Below are positions 31,746-41,741 of a stretch of DNA of 64,000 bases, piece by piece; the first letter of the stretch is position 1; each line of letters opens with the position of its first letter. A program made the position numbers and the translations under genes. The notes under the pieces were generated by a model. That model was not told where the DNA came from. It did not search any database and saw only the letters and a program-made list of their open reading frames with translations. The stretch is taken from the NCBI RefSeq assembly GCF_049472675.1, contig NZ_JAPNXM010000002.1, positions 62,001-126,000 of the forward strand. The letters are read 5' to 3'. Source of the DNA: Deferribacter thermophilus. GTDB lineage: Bacteria > Chrysiogenota > Deferribacteres > Deferribacterales > Deferribacteraceae.

Positions 31746-33850
31746 ATAGTAAACAGAGGAAGATTTTATCAGTATTATCTATTTTATTTTTTTTAGTGTT
31801 TTTTATTGTGTCAATATTCACTTACTCTCCAGAAGATCCATCATTTAGTAATATTGTTTTTACTGATTTAAAACTGTATGTTAATAATGGCTTTGGAAAA
31901 ATTGGTGCATATTTTGCTGATCTTTTAGGTACAGTTTTTGGTGCGCCAATATTATTGATTATTTTATCTTTGATTTTTGTATTAGTTGACATTTTTAAAG
32001 GGAAATCGATAAATGCTATAATAGGTAGGTTCCTTTCTTTTTTTTCTTTAATTGTTTTTTGTTCATTTATTTTAGGGGCTATTTTAGAAAATGACCCTTA
32101 TTTTCATGCAAAGCAGGCTGGTGGGTTACTTGGAATATTTAGTAAGTATCTGCTTGTAAATATCTTGGGCAAGATAGGCGCTATAATCTTTTCATTTTTT
32201 GGGATTATCTTATCATTATTTTTCATAAGTAAGGATTTGCTTGCCTGGAAATTAAACTTTAGTTTACCTTCATTTCCAAGATTAAAGAAAAAAAGTGAGA
32301 AAAAACAGAATAATAAAAATGGTGGAAAGAAAAATGGGATAGTTGAAAGTGCAGAGGAAGAAAAAGAAGAGATAGAAAAAACTATTTATACAGAAGATAG
32401 TAATAATGATTTAAATATTAGCGAAATTAGTAATGTGAAAAAGGCTTCTAAAGCAAAATACAATGTACCTATTGATTTATTGGATGATTATAATGGTAAG
32501 GTTACTTCTATTTCAGAAAGTGAATTAAGAAAAAATGCTCAGATTTTAGAAGAAAAACTAAGAGATTTTGGTGTTGATGGTAAAGTTAGGGATATACAAC
32601 CAGGACCTGTAGTTACTTTATACGAGTTTGAACCTGCGCCAGGGATTAAAATAAGTAAGATTGCTAATTTAGAAAGTGATTTAGCACTCGCTATGAGTGC
32701 TATAAGTGTTAGGATTATTGCTCCTATACCAGGAAAATCTGTTGTAGGTATTGAGTTGCCTAATGCAAAAAGAGAAACTGTATATTTGAAAGAGCTGCTT
32801 TCTGCTGAAGAGTTTGTAAAAAGTAAGTCGCCTTTAACAGTTGTATTAGGTAAAGATATAGCTGGGAAACCATATATTACAGATCTTACAAAGATGCCAC
32901 ATTTATTGATTGCTGGAACCACTGGTAGTGGAAAAAGTGTTGCAATAAATGGTATTATTACTTCAATTTTGTTTAAGTCATCCTATGAAGATGTAAAATT
33001 TGTTATGATTGATCCCAAAATGGTGGAGCTTAGTGTTTATGAAGGGATACCTCATCTTGCTGCTCCTGTTGTGGTAAATCCAAGGAAGGCTGCAAATGTT
33101 TTAAAAAATGTTGTTGAAGAGATGGAGCATAGATATTCGATATTAGCTGAAAGGAAAGTAAGAAATATTATTTCTTATAATCAATTGGTAGCTAAAGAAG
33201 GGGGAGAAAAGCTTCCATATTTGGTAGTAGTGGTAGATGAGTTTGCAGATTTGATGATAGTTGCAGGAAAAGAGGTGGAGCAAGCAATAATAAGAATTGC
33301 TCAGATGGCAAGGGCGGTTGGCATACATCTTGTCTTGGCAACACAAAGACCTTCTGTCAATGTCATAACTGGAATAATAAAGGCGAATATGCCAGCAAGA
33401 TTATCTTTTAGGGTGTCTTCAAAAACTGATTCAAGAACTATTTTAGACCAAAATGGTGCTGAAGTTCTCCTTGGTAAAGGGGATTCTTTATTTATCCCTC
33501 CAGGTAGTAGTGAGCCGATTAGAATTCATGGTTGTTTTGTAAGTGAAGGTGAGATAAATAGAGTTGTAAATTATTTAAAAGATTTAGCTGAACCAGTTTA
33601 TAATATGGAGCTTGTCAAAGAAGAAGCTGAAAGTGATGAAGATTTGGATGAAAGTGAATTAGATGAAAAGTATTATGAGGCTCTTGAACTTGTAAAAGAG
33701 AAAGGGTATGCATCAATTTCAATGATACAAAGATATTTGAGGATAGGGTATAATAGAGCTGCAAGGATTGTGGAAATAATGGAAAAACAAGGGATAATTG
33801 CTCCCAGTGATGGAACATCAAAACCAAGAGAAGTGTTAATAAAAGAATAG
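31736..33850 (+). CDS. ftsK: DNA translocase FtsK
   Basis: Septal DNA pump that clears chromosome ends and activates dimer resolution. It has 704 residues from ATG 31736, overlapping uppP by 10 bp. Four or more N-terminal membrane helices (to about 165) are followed by a short charged linker, the alpha/beta motor with Walker A AGTTGSGKSVAIN and Walker B YLVVVVDEFADLMI, LATQRPSVNVITGIIKAN, and a C-terminal winged-helix gamma domain (ASISMIQRYLRIGYNRAARI) that reads KOPS-type sites. The linker is much shorter than in E. coli. Confidence 0.95.
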   Translation: MALDSKQRKILSVLSILFFLVFFIVSIFTYSPEDPSFSNIVFTDLKLYVNNGFGKIGAYFADLLGTVFGAPILLIILSLIFVLVDIFKGKSINAIIGRFLSFFSLIVFCSFILGAILENDPYFHAKQAGGLLGIFSKYLLVNILGKIGAIIFSFFGIILSLFFISKDLLAWKLNFSLPSFPRLKKKSEKKQNNKNGGKKNGIVESAEEEKEEIEKTIYTEDSNNDLNISEISNVKKASKAKYNVPIDLLDDYNGKVTSISESELRKNAQILEEKLRDFGVDGKVRDIQPGPVVTLYEFEPAPGIKISKIANLESDLALAMSAISVRIIAPIPGKSVVGIELPNAKRETVYLKELLSAEEFVKSKSPLTVVLGKDIAGKPYITDLTKMPHLLIAGTTGSGKSVAINGIITSILFKSSYEDVKFVMIDPKMVELSVYEGIPHLAAPVVVNPRKAANVLKNVVEEMEHRYSILAERKVRNIISYNQLVAKEGGEKLPYLVVVVDEFADLMIVAGKEVEQAIIRIAQMARAVGIHLVLATQRPSVNVITGIIKANMPARLSFRVSSKTDSRTILDQNGAEVLLGKGDSLFIPPGSSEPIRIHGCFVSEGEINRVVNYLKDLAEPVYNMELVKEEAESDEDLDESELDEKYYEALELVKEKGYASISMIQRYLRIGYNRAARIVEIMEKQGIIAPSDGTSKPREVLIKE

Positions 33851-33862
33851 AGGGGTAAGTTT

Positions 33863-34834
33863 ATGGCAGATTTGAAAAGTTTTTATATGGGTTATGAGTT
33901 AAAAAATCCAATAGTTTTGGCAAGTTGTGCTTTAGGTAAAAAAGTAGAAAATTTATGTCAAGCTGAAGAAAATGGTGTAGCTGCAGTAGTATTACCATCT
34001 TTGTTTGAAGAAGTTATTAAAAATAAGATGGGTGCAGTTTCTGACACCTTTCATCCAGAGGCTTACGATTATGGTATAGATATATTATCTTATGGTGCAT
34101 CTAAATATGTGGAAATAATAAAAGAAGCAAAAAAAAGGGTTAAAATACCTATTTTTGCCAGTGTTAATTGCATCGATAGTGAACTTTGGTTAGATTTTGC
34201 AAAATCGATAGAAGATGCTGGTGCAGATGGATTGGAGTTAAATATTTCGTATATTTCTTTCAATATTAATGATGATCCAAGAGCTATAGAAGATACATAT
34301 GTGGAAATCGTAAATAAGGTGAAAAATAGATTAAATATCCCTATTTCAGTAAAAATTGGATCTTACTTTTCTTCTATACCAAATATGGTTAAAAGATTAA
34401 AAGATGCTGGTGCTGATGCTGTAGTCATTTTTAATAGGTATTATCAGGTAAATTATGATTATGTGGAAAAGAAGTTTGTTCCAGTTAACTACTTTAGTAA
34501 TGATAAAGAGTGCTACAATGTGATGAGATGGATAGGGGTGATATATAGCCAGCTGGATATTGATGTTGCTGCTACAACAGGTTTTCATACTGCAAAGCAG
34601 ATAGTTGATGCTTTATTTATGGGGGCATCTGTAGTTCAGCTCGCAACAATATTTTATAAAAAAGGGTTAGCGTATGCAAAAGAGCTCATTAATAATCTAA
34701 ATAATATTTTAGATGATTTAAATGTAGAATCTTTAAAAGATATAAAAGGGAAAGCGGTGGATAGTTTTGATGAATTAAAAGCTTTAGAAAGAGTGCAATA
34801 TATGGAATATTTAGATAAAGCAGCTAAAGGGTAA
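33863..34834 (+). CDS. Dihydroorotate-dehydrogenase-like FMN protein
   Basis: A 323-residue TIM-barrel protein of the DHOD-like group. The opening DLKSFYMGYELKNPIVLASC resembles PyrD, and the C-terminal phosphate-binding region is TTGFHTAKQIVDALFMGASVVQLAT. The substrate region differs from true PyrD: ELNISYIS replaces the usual ELNxSCPN, so orotate synthesis is doubtful. Similar proteins are annotated in many anaerobes without a proven reaction. It directly precedes fliR and may be co-transcribed with the flagellar genes. Confidence 0.7.
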   Translation: MADLKSFYMGYELKNPIVLASCALGKKVENLCQAEENGVAAVVLPSLFEEVIKNKMGAVSDTFHPEAYDYGIDILSYGASKYVEIIKEAKKRVKIPIFASVNCIDSELWLDFAKSIEDAGADGLELNISYISFNINDDPRAIEDTYVEIVNKVKNRLNIPISVKIGSYFSSIPNMVKRLKDAGADAVVIFNRYYQVNYDYVEKKFVPVNYFSNDKECYNVMRWIGVIYSQLDIDVAATTGFHTAKQIVDALFMGASVVQLATIFYKKGLAYAKELINNLNNILDDLNVESLKDIKGKAVDSFDELKALERVQYMEYLDKAAKG

Positions 34835-34845
34835 TAAAATATGTG

Positions 34846-35631
34846 ATGAATTCTTTTTATGATTTATTGAATACAGATTTTTTATTAACTTTCTTTTTAA
34901 TCGCAATTAGAGTTAATGGGATATTGTTCACAGCACCTATTTTTGGTAGTGGTGTGGTTGATGCTAGATTAAGACTATTTATTTCTATAATAATTGCCAT
35001 ACTTTTAAAAGGTAGTATCCCCGATATATCTTTTCAAAATATACCTGTATTACTTTTGATGTTGTTAATTATAAAAGAACTGTTAATTGGTATAGCAACA
35101 GGTTTGTTGGCACGATTTATTTTTGCAGGAGTTCAATTTGGTGGGCAATTAATAGGTTTCCAGATGGGGTTTGGAGTGGTAAATATACTCGATCCACAAA
35201 CAAATACACAAGTATCTATTATAGCTCAATTTCAAAATATACTAATGATTTTGATTTTTTTAGCAATTAATGGGCATCTATATATTATTAAAGCTATTAG
35301 TTATTCTTTTACAAATGTTCCATTAGGTAGGTTTGTATTTAAAAACGAAAGTTATATCTATTTGGTTGTAAGATTTGGTACTATTTTTTTAACGGCAGTA
35401 AAAATTGTGGCACCTATACTTGTAACATTGATTTTATTGCATGTTGTAATGGGGATTATGGCGAGATTAGTGCCTCAAATGAATGTTTTGATTGTTGGTT
35501 TTCCTGTTCAAATAGCTTTTGGATTGCTTGTTTTAACGCTAAGTTTATCTTACTTTTATAGGATATTTGAAAAAATATTTTTACAATATTTAAAAGATAT
35601 TGATACCCTGTTTAAAATTTTAGGTGGGTAA
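34846..35631 (+). CDS. fliR: Flagellar export apparatus protein FliR
   Basis: Membrane subunit of the flagellar type III export gate, 261 residues with about six membrane helices. Family features are the N-terminal FFLIAIRVNGILFTAPIFGS in part, IGFQMGFGVVNILDPQTNTQVS and the C-terminal MARLVPQMNVLIVGFPVQI. The start is ATG 34846 or the adjacent GTG 34843. flhB begins on its stop codon. It opens the flagellar part of the cluster. Confidence 0.94.
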   Translation: MNSFYDLLNTDFLLTFFLIAIRVNGILFTAPIFGSGVVDARLRLFISIIIAILLKGSIPDISFQNIPVLLLMLLIIKELLIGIATGLLARFIFAGVQFGGQLIGFQMGFGVVNILDPQTNTQVSIIAQFQNILMILIFLAINGHLYIIKAISYSFTNVPLGRFVFKNESYIYLVVRFGTIFLTAVKIVAPILVTLILLHVVMGIMARLVPQMNVLIVGFPVQIAFGLLVLTLSLSYFYRIFEKIFLQYLKDIDTLFKILGG

Positions 35632-36701
35632 TGCCTGAAAGAGGGGATGCTGAAAGGACTGAAGAGGCCACGCCTAGGCGTAGGCAAAAAGCAAGAGAAG
35701 AAGGTAATGTCCCAAAAAGTAGAGAGTTGTCAACTGCTGTTATTTTCCTTATTAGTGTTATTTTTTTATATTTTTATACCCCATATTTAATTGAAAGTTT
35801 TTCTAAATTTATAAAACATATCCTTTCAAAAACAAATTATATTATTACGAAAAATTCCACTATTGAGTTGTTTAATTTTACTTTTCAATATTATTTAAAA
35901 GTTTTAATCCCTTTTTTTGCTTTGTTAATTACAGTGGGATTATTAGTAAATGTGGCACAATTTGGTTTTTTAGTATCTCCTAAAGCGTTGGAACCGAAAT
36001 GGGATAGATTAAACCCCATTAATGGTTTGAAGAATCTTTTTTCAAAAAGAAGTTTTGTAGAGTTGTTGAAATCACTATTTAAAATATTTGTTGTTGGGTT
36101 TGTGGCTTACTTAATTGTGAAAGGTAAAATTGACCAAATATTAGTGCTTGCCGATTCAGACCCTTTTTCAAGTTTAGTATTTTTAGGCAAGCTGGTTTTT
36201 GAATTATGCTTCAAAATAGGTCTTTTAATACTTTTAATGGCAATTTTAGATTTTTTTTACCAAAAATGGCAGTATGAGCAAGATCTGAAAATGACAAAAC
36301 AGGAAGTAAAAGAAGAATTTAAACAAATGGAAGGGGATCCTCTTATTAGACAAAGAATCAGAAGTATGCAAAGAGAAATGGCAAGAAAAAGGATGATGGA
36401 AGAAGTTCCTAAAGCTGATGTTGTTATTACAAACCCAATTCACTATGCTGTTGCATTAAAGTATGATGCAAATAAGAATAAGGCTCCCATCGTTGTAGCA
36501 AAGGGGCAAAGATTAATGGCTCTTAAAATAAAGGAGATAGCAAAGGAGCATGGAGTTTTTATTCATGAGGATCCACCATTAGCTCGAACACTATTCTCAC
36601 AGGTTGATATAGGGGAAGAAATACCTGAAAACCTTTATAAAGCTATTGCTGAAATACTTGCTATTGTGTATAAGATGAAAAATAATAATATTAAGCAATA
36701 G
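35631..36701 (+). CDS. flhB: Flagellar export switch protein FlhB (NPIH variant)
   Basis: Controls the substrate switch from rod/hook to filament export. It has 356 residues: the N-terminal DAERTEEATPRRRQKAREEG in part, four membrane helices, and a cytoplasmic domain with MTKQEVKEEFKQMEGDP and VITNPIHYAVALKYD. FlhB normally self-cleaves between Asn and Pro of NPTH; here the motif is NPIH, with Ile for Thr (codons near 36432-36443). The scissile Asn-Pro remains, so cleavage may still occur. Confidence 0.95.
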   Translation: MPERGDAERTEEATPRRRQKAREEGNVPKSRELSTAVIFLISVIFLYFYTPYLIESFSKFIKHILSKTNYIITKNSTIELFNFTFQYYLKVLIPFFALLITVGLLVNVAQFGFLVSPKALEPKWDRLNPINGLKNLFSKRSFVELLKSLFKIFVVGFVAYLIVKGKIDQILVLADSDPFSSLVFLGKLVFELCFKIGLLILLMAILDFFYQKWQYEQDLKMTKQEVKEEFKQMEGDPLIRQRIRSMQREMARKRMMEEVPKADVVITNPIHYAVALKYDANKNKAPIVVAKGQRLMALKIKEIAKEHGVFIHEDPPLARTLFSQVDIGEEIPENLYKAIAEILAIVYKMKNNNIKQ

Positions 36702-36731
36702 GATTGCTAATTTCTTTTAGAGGTCTTTATA

Positions 36732-38801
36732 GTGGCAGAAACTGGTGTTCTAAAATATTTAAAACAGACAGAGATATTAGTAGCAATAGCAATTGTAGGC
36801 ATTTTGATTGTTATGATTTTACCTATGCCTGCTTTTTTGCTGGATGTGATGCTTACTATGAGCATAACCTTTGCTGTGATAATTTTACTTGTTTCAGTTT
36901 ATATAAGAGACCCTTTAGAATTTTCTACTTTTCCAACAGTTTTATTAATAGCCACACTATTTAGATTATCTCTAAATGTGGCAACAACAAGAAGGATTTT
37001 ACTTCATGGAGCAGAAGGGGAAGATGCAGCGGGGGCAGTAATTAAGGCTTTTGGTCAGTTTGTTGTTGGTGGTAATTATGTGGTTGGTATTATAATTTTC
37101 TTAGTCTTGGTTATTATTAATTTTGTAGTGATAACAAAGGGTTCTGGTAGAGTTGCTGAAGTAGCTGCAAGATTTACTCTTGATGCTATGCCAGGTAAAC
37201 AGATGAGTATAGATGCTGATTTAAATGCAGGTTTGATAGATGAGCAAACGGCTAGAAAAAGAAGGGAAGAAATACAAAGACAAGCCGACTTTTATGGCGC
37301 TATGGATGGTGCTAGTAAATTTGTAAGAGGTGATGCTGTTGCTGGCTTAATTATTACGGCTATAAATATAATAGGTGGTTTAATTATCGGTGTGGCTCAG
37401 CATGGTCTTGCAGTTTCGGATGCAGCAAAGATATTTACAATTTTGACAGTAGGTGATGGTTTGGTAAGTCAAATACCTGCATTGATTGTATCCACTGCAG
37501 CAGGTATAGTAGTTACTAGAAGTGGAGATGATGAGGATCTTGGTGGGCAGCTTGTATCTCAACTTTTTAAAAGTTCAAAGATTATGTTTGTTGCGGGTGG
37601 AATACTCTTTTTCTTTGCCTTGGTGCCAGGTATGCCTAAAGTATCTTTTATTTTCTTATCAATATTAATGTTTGGCGTAGGTTATCTTATGAGGAGTACA
37701 AAGGAAAAAGAGGTTGATAAAGAAGAGGTTAGTGAAGAGGAAAAAGAGGAAGTCCCTGAGGAGGAAGTGGTAAAAGATTTGTTAGATGTTGATTTGATGG
37801 AGCTTGAGATAGGCTTTAATCTTATCCCTTTGGTTGATTCAAATAGAGGTGGTACTTTGTTAAATAGGATTAAGTCTTTAAGAAGACAAATTGCTTTAGA
37901 AATGGGGTTTATAGTTCCGCCTATAAGAATTAGAGATAATTTACAGATAGAGCCAAATAGCTATGTGGTTTTTATAAAAGGGGTAAAGGTAGCATCAGGC
38001 TCTGTTTATCCAGATAAATATTTAGTAATGAATCCAGATGGAGATCTCGAATCAATAGATGGTATACCTACTAAAGAGCCAGCATTTGGGCTTGAAGCTA
38101 AATGGGTGGATGAGATAGAAAAGGAAAAGGCTGAAATCGAAGGGATGACGGTGGTTGATCCTTCAACAGTAATTTCTACCCATTTAACAGAAGTCATTAA
38201 AAGTTATGCATATGAGTTGTTAGGAAGACAAGAAACCCAAGAGCTTATTGATAGGTTAAAGGAAAAGTATCCAAAATTAGTAGAGGATTTGATTCCAAAT
38301 ATTCTCGATATCGGTACAGTTCAAAGAGTATTACAAAATCTTTTAAAAGAGAGGGTTTCAATTAGGAATTTACCTACAATTTTAGAAACATTGGCAGCTT
38401 ATGGTGTCCAAAATAAGGATATTGAGTATTTAACTGAAAAGGTTAGAGTAGCCCTGAAGCGTCAAATTACAGAGAGTCTTTTAGCAGCAGATAGTAGATT
38501 ATATGTTTTTACACTCGCTCCTGAAATTGAGCAAATGATTGCTAAAAATATTCAACAAGGTGATGATGGTAGAGAAGTGGTAATGGAACCAACAACGGCT
38601 CAAAAATTGTTACAAAAACTCATAGATAAAACTAAAGAGATAAACGAAAATGGATTAAACCCAGTATTAGTAATTTCACCACCTATTAGATACCCCTTTA
38701 GAAGATTTGTAGAAAAATTTATACCTAATCTTTATGTAATTTCTCATAATGAAATTGCAGAAAATGTTCAGATTGAATCATTAGGAAGTGTGGAGATATG
38801 A
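36732..38801 (+). CDS. flhA: Flagellar export gate protein FlhA
   Basis: Largest export-gate protein, 689 residues, forming a nonameric cytoplasmic ring. The N-terminal membrane part has about eight helices and the conserved loop around ARFTLDAMPGKQMSIDADLNAG in part, followed by EIQRQADFYGAMDGASKFVRGDA. The cytoplasmic domain begins near residue 330 after an acidic linker. The start is GTG 36732 behind AGAGG. It follows flhB by 30 nt and its stop precedes flhF closely. Confidence 0.96.
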   Translation: MAETGVLKYLKQTEILVAIAIVGILIVMILPMPAFLLDVMLTMSITFAVIILLVSVYIRDPLEFSTFPTVLLIATLFRLSLNVATTRRILLHGAEGEDAAGAVIKAFGQFVVGGNYVVGIIIFLVLVIINFVVITKGSGRVAEVAARFTLDAMPGKQMSIDADLNAGLIDEQTARKRREEIQRQADFYGAMDGASKFVRGDAVAGLIITAINIIGGLIIGVAQHGLAVSDAAKIFTILTVGDGLVSQIPALIVSTAAGIVVTRSGDDEDLGGQLVSQLFKSSKIMFVAGGILFFFALVPGMPKVSFIFLSILMFGVGYLMRSTKEKEVDKEEVSEEEKEEVPEEEVVKDLLDVDLMELEIGFNLIPLVDSNRGGTLLNRIKSLRRQIALEMGFIVPPIRIRDNLQIEPNSYVVFIKGVKVASGSVYPDKYLVMNPDGDLESIDGIPTKEPAFGLEAKWVDEIEKEKAEIEGMTVVDPSTVISTHLTEVIKSYAYELLGRQETQELIDRLKEKYPKLVEDLIPNILDIGTVQRVLQNLLKERVSIRNLPTILETLAAYGVQNKDIEYLTEKVRVALKRQITESLLAADSRLYVFTLAPEIEQMIAKNIQQGDDGREVVMEPTTAQKLLQKLIDKTKEINENGLNPVLVISPPIRYPFRRFVEKFIPNLYVISHNEIAENVQIESLGSVEI

Positions 38802-38802
38802 G

Positions 38803-39963
38803 ATGAAGATAAAAAAATATGAAGTGTTTGATATGAAAGAAGCAATAGAGCTTATTAAAAGGGACTTAGGGCCTGATGCTGTAATATTATCTACTAAAAA
38901 AATAGTCAAAAATAATAGTTTTGGTTTGTTTTCAAGACCTATGATAGAAGTGACAGCAGCAATAGATTATGAGCCACAAACGGATAAAAAGAGTAAGGAC
39001 AAAGGGGTTAATACTAAATATGAAAAGGAAAAATTAGACATTGAAGATATTGCAAATAAGCTAGGTTTGGATAAGTTGGAAGTAGTATTAAAAGAGATAA
39101 GTGAAATAAAAAAACAGCTGAGTGAAATAAGGAATAAATCAAAAGATGATATTCACACTGCAGATTTACCCGAAAGGCTTATCCCATATTTTAATATAAT
39201 GTTAAAGAATGGTGTTGATGATCTTATAGCATATAAGTTTTTAAAAAGGGTAGAAAAAAGAATAAGCTCGGAGTTAAATAGGGCTCAGTTAAGTAATTTA
39301 TTGGTTCAACTTTTGGGTGAGATAATACCTATTGAAAAAGATTATTTTTCCTCATTAAAACAAAAAGTTATAGCTTTAATTGGCCCAACAGGCGTAGGAA
39401 AAACAACAACTATAGCTAAGATGGCTGCAACCTTGAGCTTAAAGTTACAAAAGAAAGTAGGGCTAATAACCATCGATACTTTTAGGATAGGTGCAGTTGA
39501 ACAGCTTAGAACTTATGCAGATATAGTAAATATACCATTGAAAGTAGCATCTACACCAGAGGAATTAAAAGAACATATTTACGAGTTGTCTGGGTTGGAT
39601 TATATATTTTTAGATTCGATGGGTAGAAGTCAATATGATGAAGCTCAAATTAGAGAGCTTTTAAAATTTATTGAAATTAGCCCAGTGATTACTCCTATTT
39701 TGGTATTATCCATGAGCTCAAATCATGATGAGATGTATGACACTTTTGACAGATATAAATTATTAAAACCTGAATATCTAATTTTTACAAAATTAGATGA
39801 GACTAGAAGATTTGGCCCACTAATAAATGTTCCAATATTAAAAAAGATTCCAATATTGTTGTTTACCACAGGGCAAAATGTTCCAGAAGATATTGAAATT
39901 CCAGATGGCAGAAAGATTGCTATGAAGTTGTTGAGTGATATTCAAAAAGTTTGGAGAGATTAA
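38803..39963 (+). CDS. flhF: Flagellar biosynthesis GTPase FlhF
   Basis: SRP-type GTPase that sets flagellar position and number, 386 residues. I use ATG 38803, after GGAG at 38792; the longer frame from GTG 38788 would overlap flhA. The N-terminus has the FlhF B-domain start MKIKKYEVFDMKEAIELIKRDLG in part. The NG domain has IGPTGVGKTTTIAKMA, DTFRIGAVEQLRTYA, DSMGRS and FTKLDETRRFGPL. FlhG follows after 2 nt, the usual pair. Confidence 0.94.
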   Translation: MKIKKYEVFDMKEAIELIKRDLGPDAVILSTKKIVKNNSFGLFSRPMIEVTAAIDYEPQTDKKSKDKGVNTKYEKEKLDIEDIANKLGLDKLEVVLKEISEIKKQLSEIRNKSKDDIHTADLPERLIPYFNIMLKNGVDDLIAYKFLKRVEKRISSELNRAQLSNLLVQLLGEIIPIEKDYFSSLKQKVIALIGPTGVGKTTTIAKMAATLSLKLQKKVGLITIDTFRIGAVEQLRTYADIVNIPLKVASTPEELKEHIYELSGLDYIFLDSMGRSQYDEAQIRELLKFIEISPVITPILVLSMSSNHDEMYDTFDRYKLLKPEYLIFTKLDETRRFGPLINVPILKKIPILLFTTGQNVPEDIEIPDGRKIAMKLLSDIQKVWRD

Positions 39964-39965
39964 CA

Positions 39966-40802
39966 TTGGATCAGGCGAGCGCTTTAAGAAAAATGGCTTG
40001 GTTAAAAGATAGAAAGGCAAAGTATATAGCTATAGCTAGTGGTAAAGGTGGTGTAGGAAAAACTAATTTTTCGGTAAATCTTGCCTATTGTATGGCTTTA
40101 AGTGGGAAAAAAGTTCTTTTGTTTGATGCAGATTTAGGGTTAGCAAATGTTGATATAATTTTAAATATTGCACCTAATGTAACAGTTAAAGAATATTTAA
40201 ATGGTTCTGCTAAATTAGAAGATGTGATTGTTCATAATGTTAAAGGTTTTGATGTATTTCCTGCATCAAGTGGGTTTATGGAATTGACAAATTTGGCTGA
40301 TAGTGATTTTGATAAGATTATAGAGATGTTTTTTTACTTAGATAAAGAATATGATTTTATAATTTTTGATACTGCTGCAGGTATAGCTGAGAATGTGTTA
40401 AAATTCATTATTTTTTCTGACATTTTTATTATTATTACTCTCATCGAACCTACTGCAATAACAGATGCTTATGCCCTAATAAAGGTGGCTCATTTTCAAG
40501 CTGAGCATTTAATACCTTATGTTGTTGTTAATATGGTAAATAGTGATAAACAGGGTAAAACTGTTTTTAACAATCTACAGAAAGTCGTAAAAAACTTTTT
40601 AAAAAAAGAACTAAATTATCTTGGAAGTATTAAAAGAGATGCAAACTTAATAAAAGCGGTGTCAAAACAGCAAGTTGCGGCGGAGATTTTCCCTAACACT
40701 GACTTTACTTTAAATATTAAGGAGATTTCAAAAAAGATATTGAGTCTAAATGATAAAAATCATCAGGTTAATTTTAATCAGCTAATAAATATGAGAGGTT
40801 AA
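39966..40802 (+). CDS. flhG: MinD-like ATPase FlhG (FleN/YlxH)
   Basis: ParA/MinD-type ATPase that limits flagellar number with FlhF. It has 278 residues if started at TTG 39966, which gives the conserved activator helix DQASALRKMA (DQAxxLR) at the very N-terminus and has GGAGAG 9 nt upstream. A TTG at 39951 is possible but overlaps flhF. Deviant Walker A is GKGGVGKTNFSVN, followed by LLFDADLGLANVD and FDTAAGIAENVL. A C-terminal amphipathic membrane-targeting helix is plausible. Confidence 0.92.
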   Translation: MDQASALRKMAWLKDRKAKYIAIASGKGGVGKTNFSVNLAYCMALSGKKVLLFDADLGLANVDIILNIAPNVTVKEYLNGSAKLEDVIVHNVKGFDVFPASSGFMELTNLADSDFDKIIEMFFYLDKEYDFIIFDTAAGIAENVLKFIIFSDIFIIITLIEPTAITDAYALIKVAHFQAEHLIPYVVVNMVNSDKQGKTVFNNLQKVVKNFLKKELNYLGSIKRDANLIKAVSKQQVAAEIFPNTDFTLNIKEISKKILSLNDKNHQVNFNQLINMRG

Positions 40803-40803
40803 A

Positions 40804-41010
40804 ATGAAAGGTGTTTACGGATATATCGCTTTATTGATTGCAACTCTATCTTTCATGATTTCATTTAGTTTTAAGATGTTTTATTTAGATACAATTGATA
40901 TTACAGTTTTTATTAGAGATTTTATTGTATTTTTTGTGGTCTATATTATTTCAAAATATGTTTTCAAAAATATAGAGAAGATGTTTAATAATTATAGGAA
41001 AATATTATAA
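40804..41010 (+). CDS. Small two-helix membrane protein between flhG and fliA
   Basis: A 68-residue protein with two hydrophobic helices (about 6-27 and 38-57) and a basic C-terminal tail (KNIEKMFNNYRK). It begins 1 nt after flhG and its stop shares a base with the fliA start, so it is surely part of the operon. I do not recognise a named family. Position suggests flagellar regulation or assembly, without further support. Confidence 0.65.
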   Translation: MKGVYGYIALLIATLSFMISFSFKMFYLDTIDITVFIRDFIVFFVVYIISKYVFKNIEKMFNNYRKIL

Positions 41011-41741
41011 TGAATGGGAATGCCTATTATAAATTGAATGATGAACTTTTAGATGAAGAAGAATTAATCAAGGAGTTTATTCCGAAAATTAAAAGTTGGG
41101 TTTTGAAGGCAGTATCTAATTTACCTGATAGTGTGGATATCGATGAAATATATTCGGCAGCATGTTATGGTTTTGTGGAGTCTATAAAAAGATATGATAA
41201 AACAAAGAATATAGATTTCAGATATTATGCGGAAAAAAGGGTAAAAGGAGCGATATTAGATTATCTTAGAAAGCTTGATGTGCTCTCTAGGAATATTCGT
41301 TCCAAAATAAAAGATTTAGAAGATAAGATAGCTTACCTTTCCTCAAAACTTGGTAGAAAGCCTACAAATATTGAGCTTGCAAAAGAATATAATCTTGAAC
41401 TGGCTGAGGTGAATAAGCTTTTAGAATTTTTAGAAAATTCTGATAAAATAAGCCTTGATGTAAGCATTGGGGATGATGAAAATAGCTCATTGATTGATTT
41501 CATAAAAAGTGATATTTTGACACCAGAAGAAGAAATAGAGAAAAATGAGCTGATTGAAATATTAGGTGAAGAGATAGAAAAATTAAGCGAGAAAGAAAGA
41601 TTGGTAGTTACGCTTTACTATTATGAAGATTTAACTATGAAAGAGATAGGGGAAGTTTTAGGAATTACAGAATCCAGGGTGAGCCAAATACATAATTCTG
41701 CTGTAAAAAAGTTAAAGAAAAGATTGGAGAAACAATTATGA
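41010..41741 (+). CDS. fliA: Flagellar RNA polymerase sigma factor FliA (sigma 28)
   Basis: Directs transcription of late flagellar and chemotaxis genes. It has 243 residues: region 2 with DEIYSAACYGFVESIKRYD and FRYYAEKRVKGAILDYLR, region 3 with LGRKPTNIELAKEY, and region 4 with LSEKERLVVTLYYYEDLTMKEIG in part, then ITESRVSQIHNSAVKKLK. No FlgM gene is seen in the window. It overlaps both neighbours by 1-4 bp. Confidence 0.96.
   Translation: MNGNAYYKLNDELLDEEELIKEFIPKIKSWVLKAVSNLPDSVDIDEIYSAACYGFVESIKRYDKTKNIDFRYYAEKRVKGAILDYLRKLDVLSRNIRSKIKDLEDKIAYLSSKLGRKPTNIELAKEYNLELAEVNKLLEFLENSDKISLDVSIGDDENSSLIDFIKSDILTPEEEIEKNELIEILGEEIEKLSEKERLVVTLYYYEDLTMKEIGEVLGITESRVSQIHNSAVKKLKKRLEKQL

Noticed and set aside
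33863..34834. Calling this gene pyrD
   Set aside because: The substrate-binding ELNxSCPN segment is altered and no pyrimidine genes are nearby.
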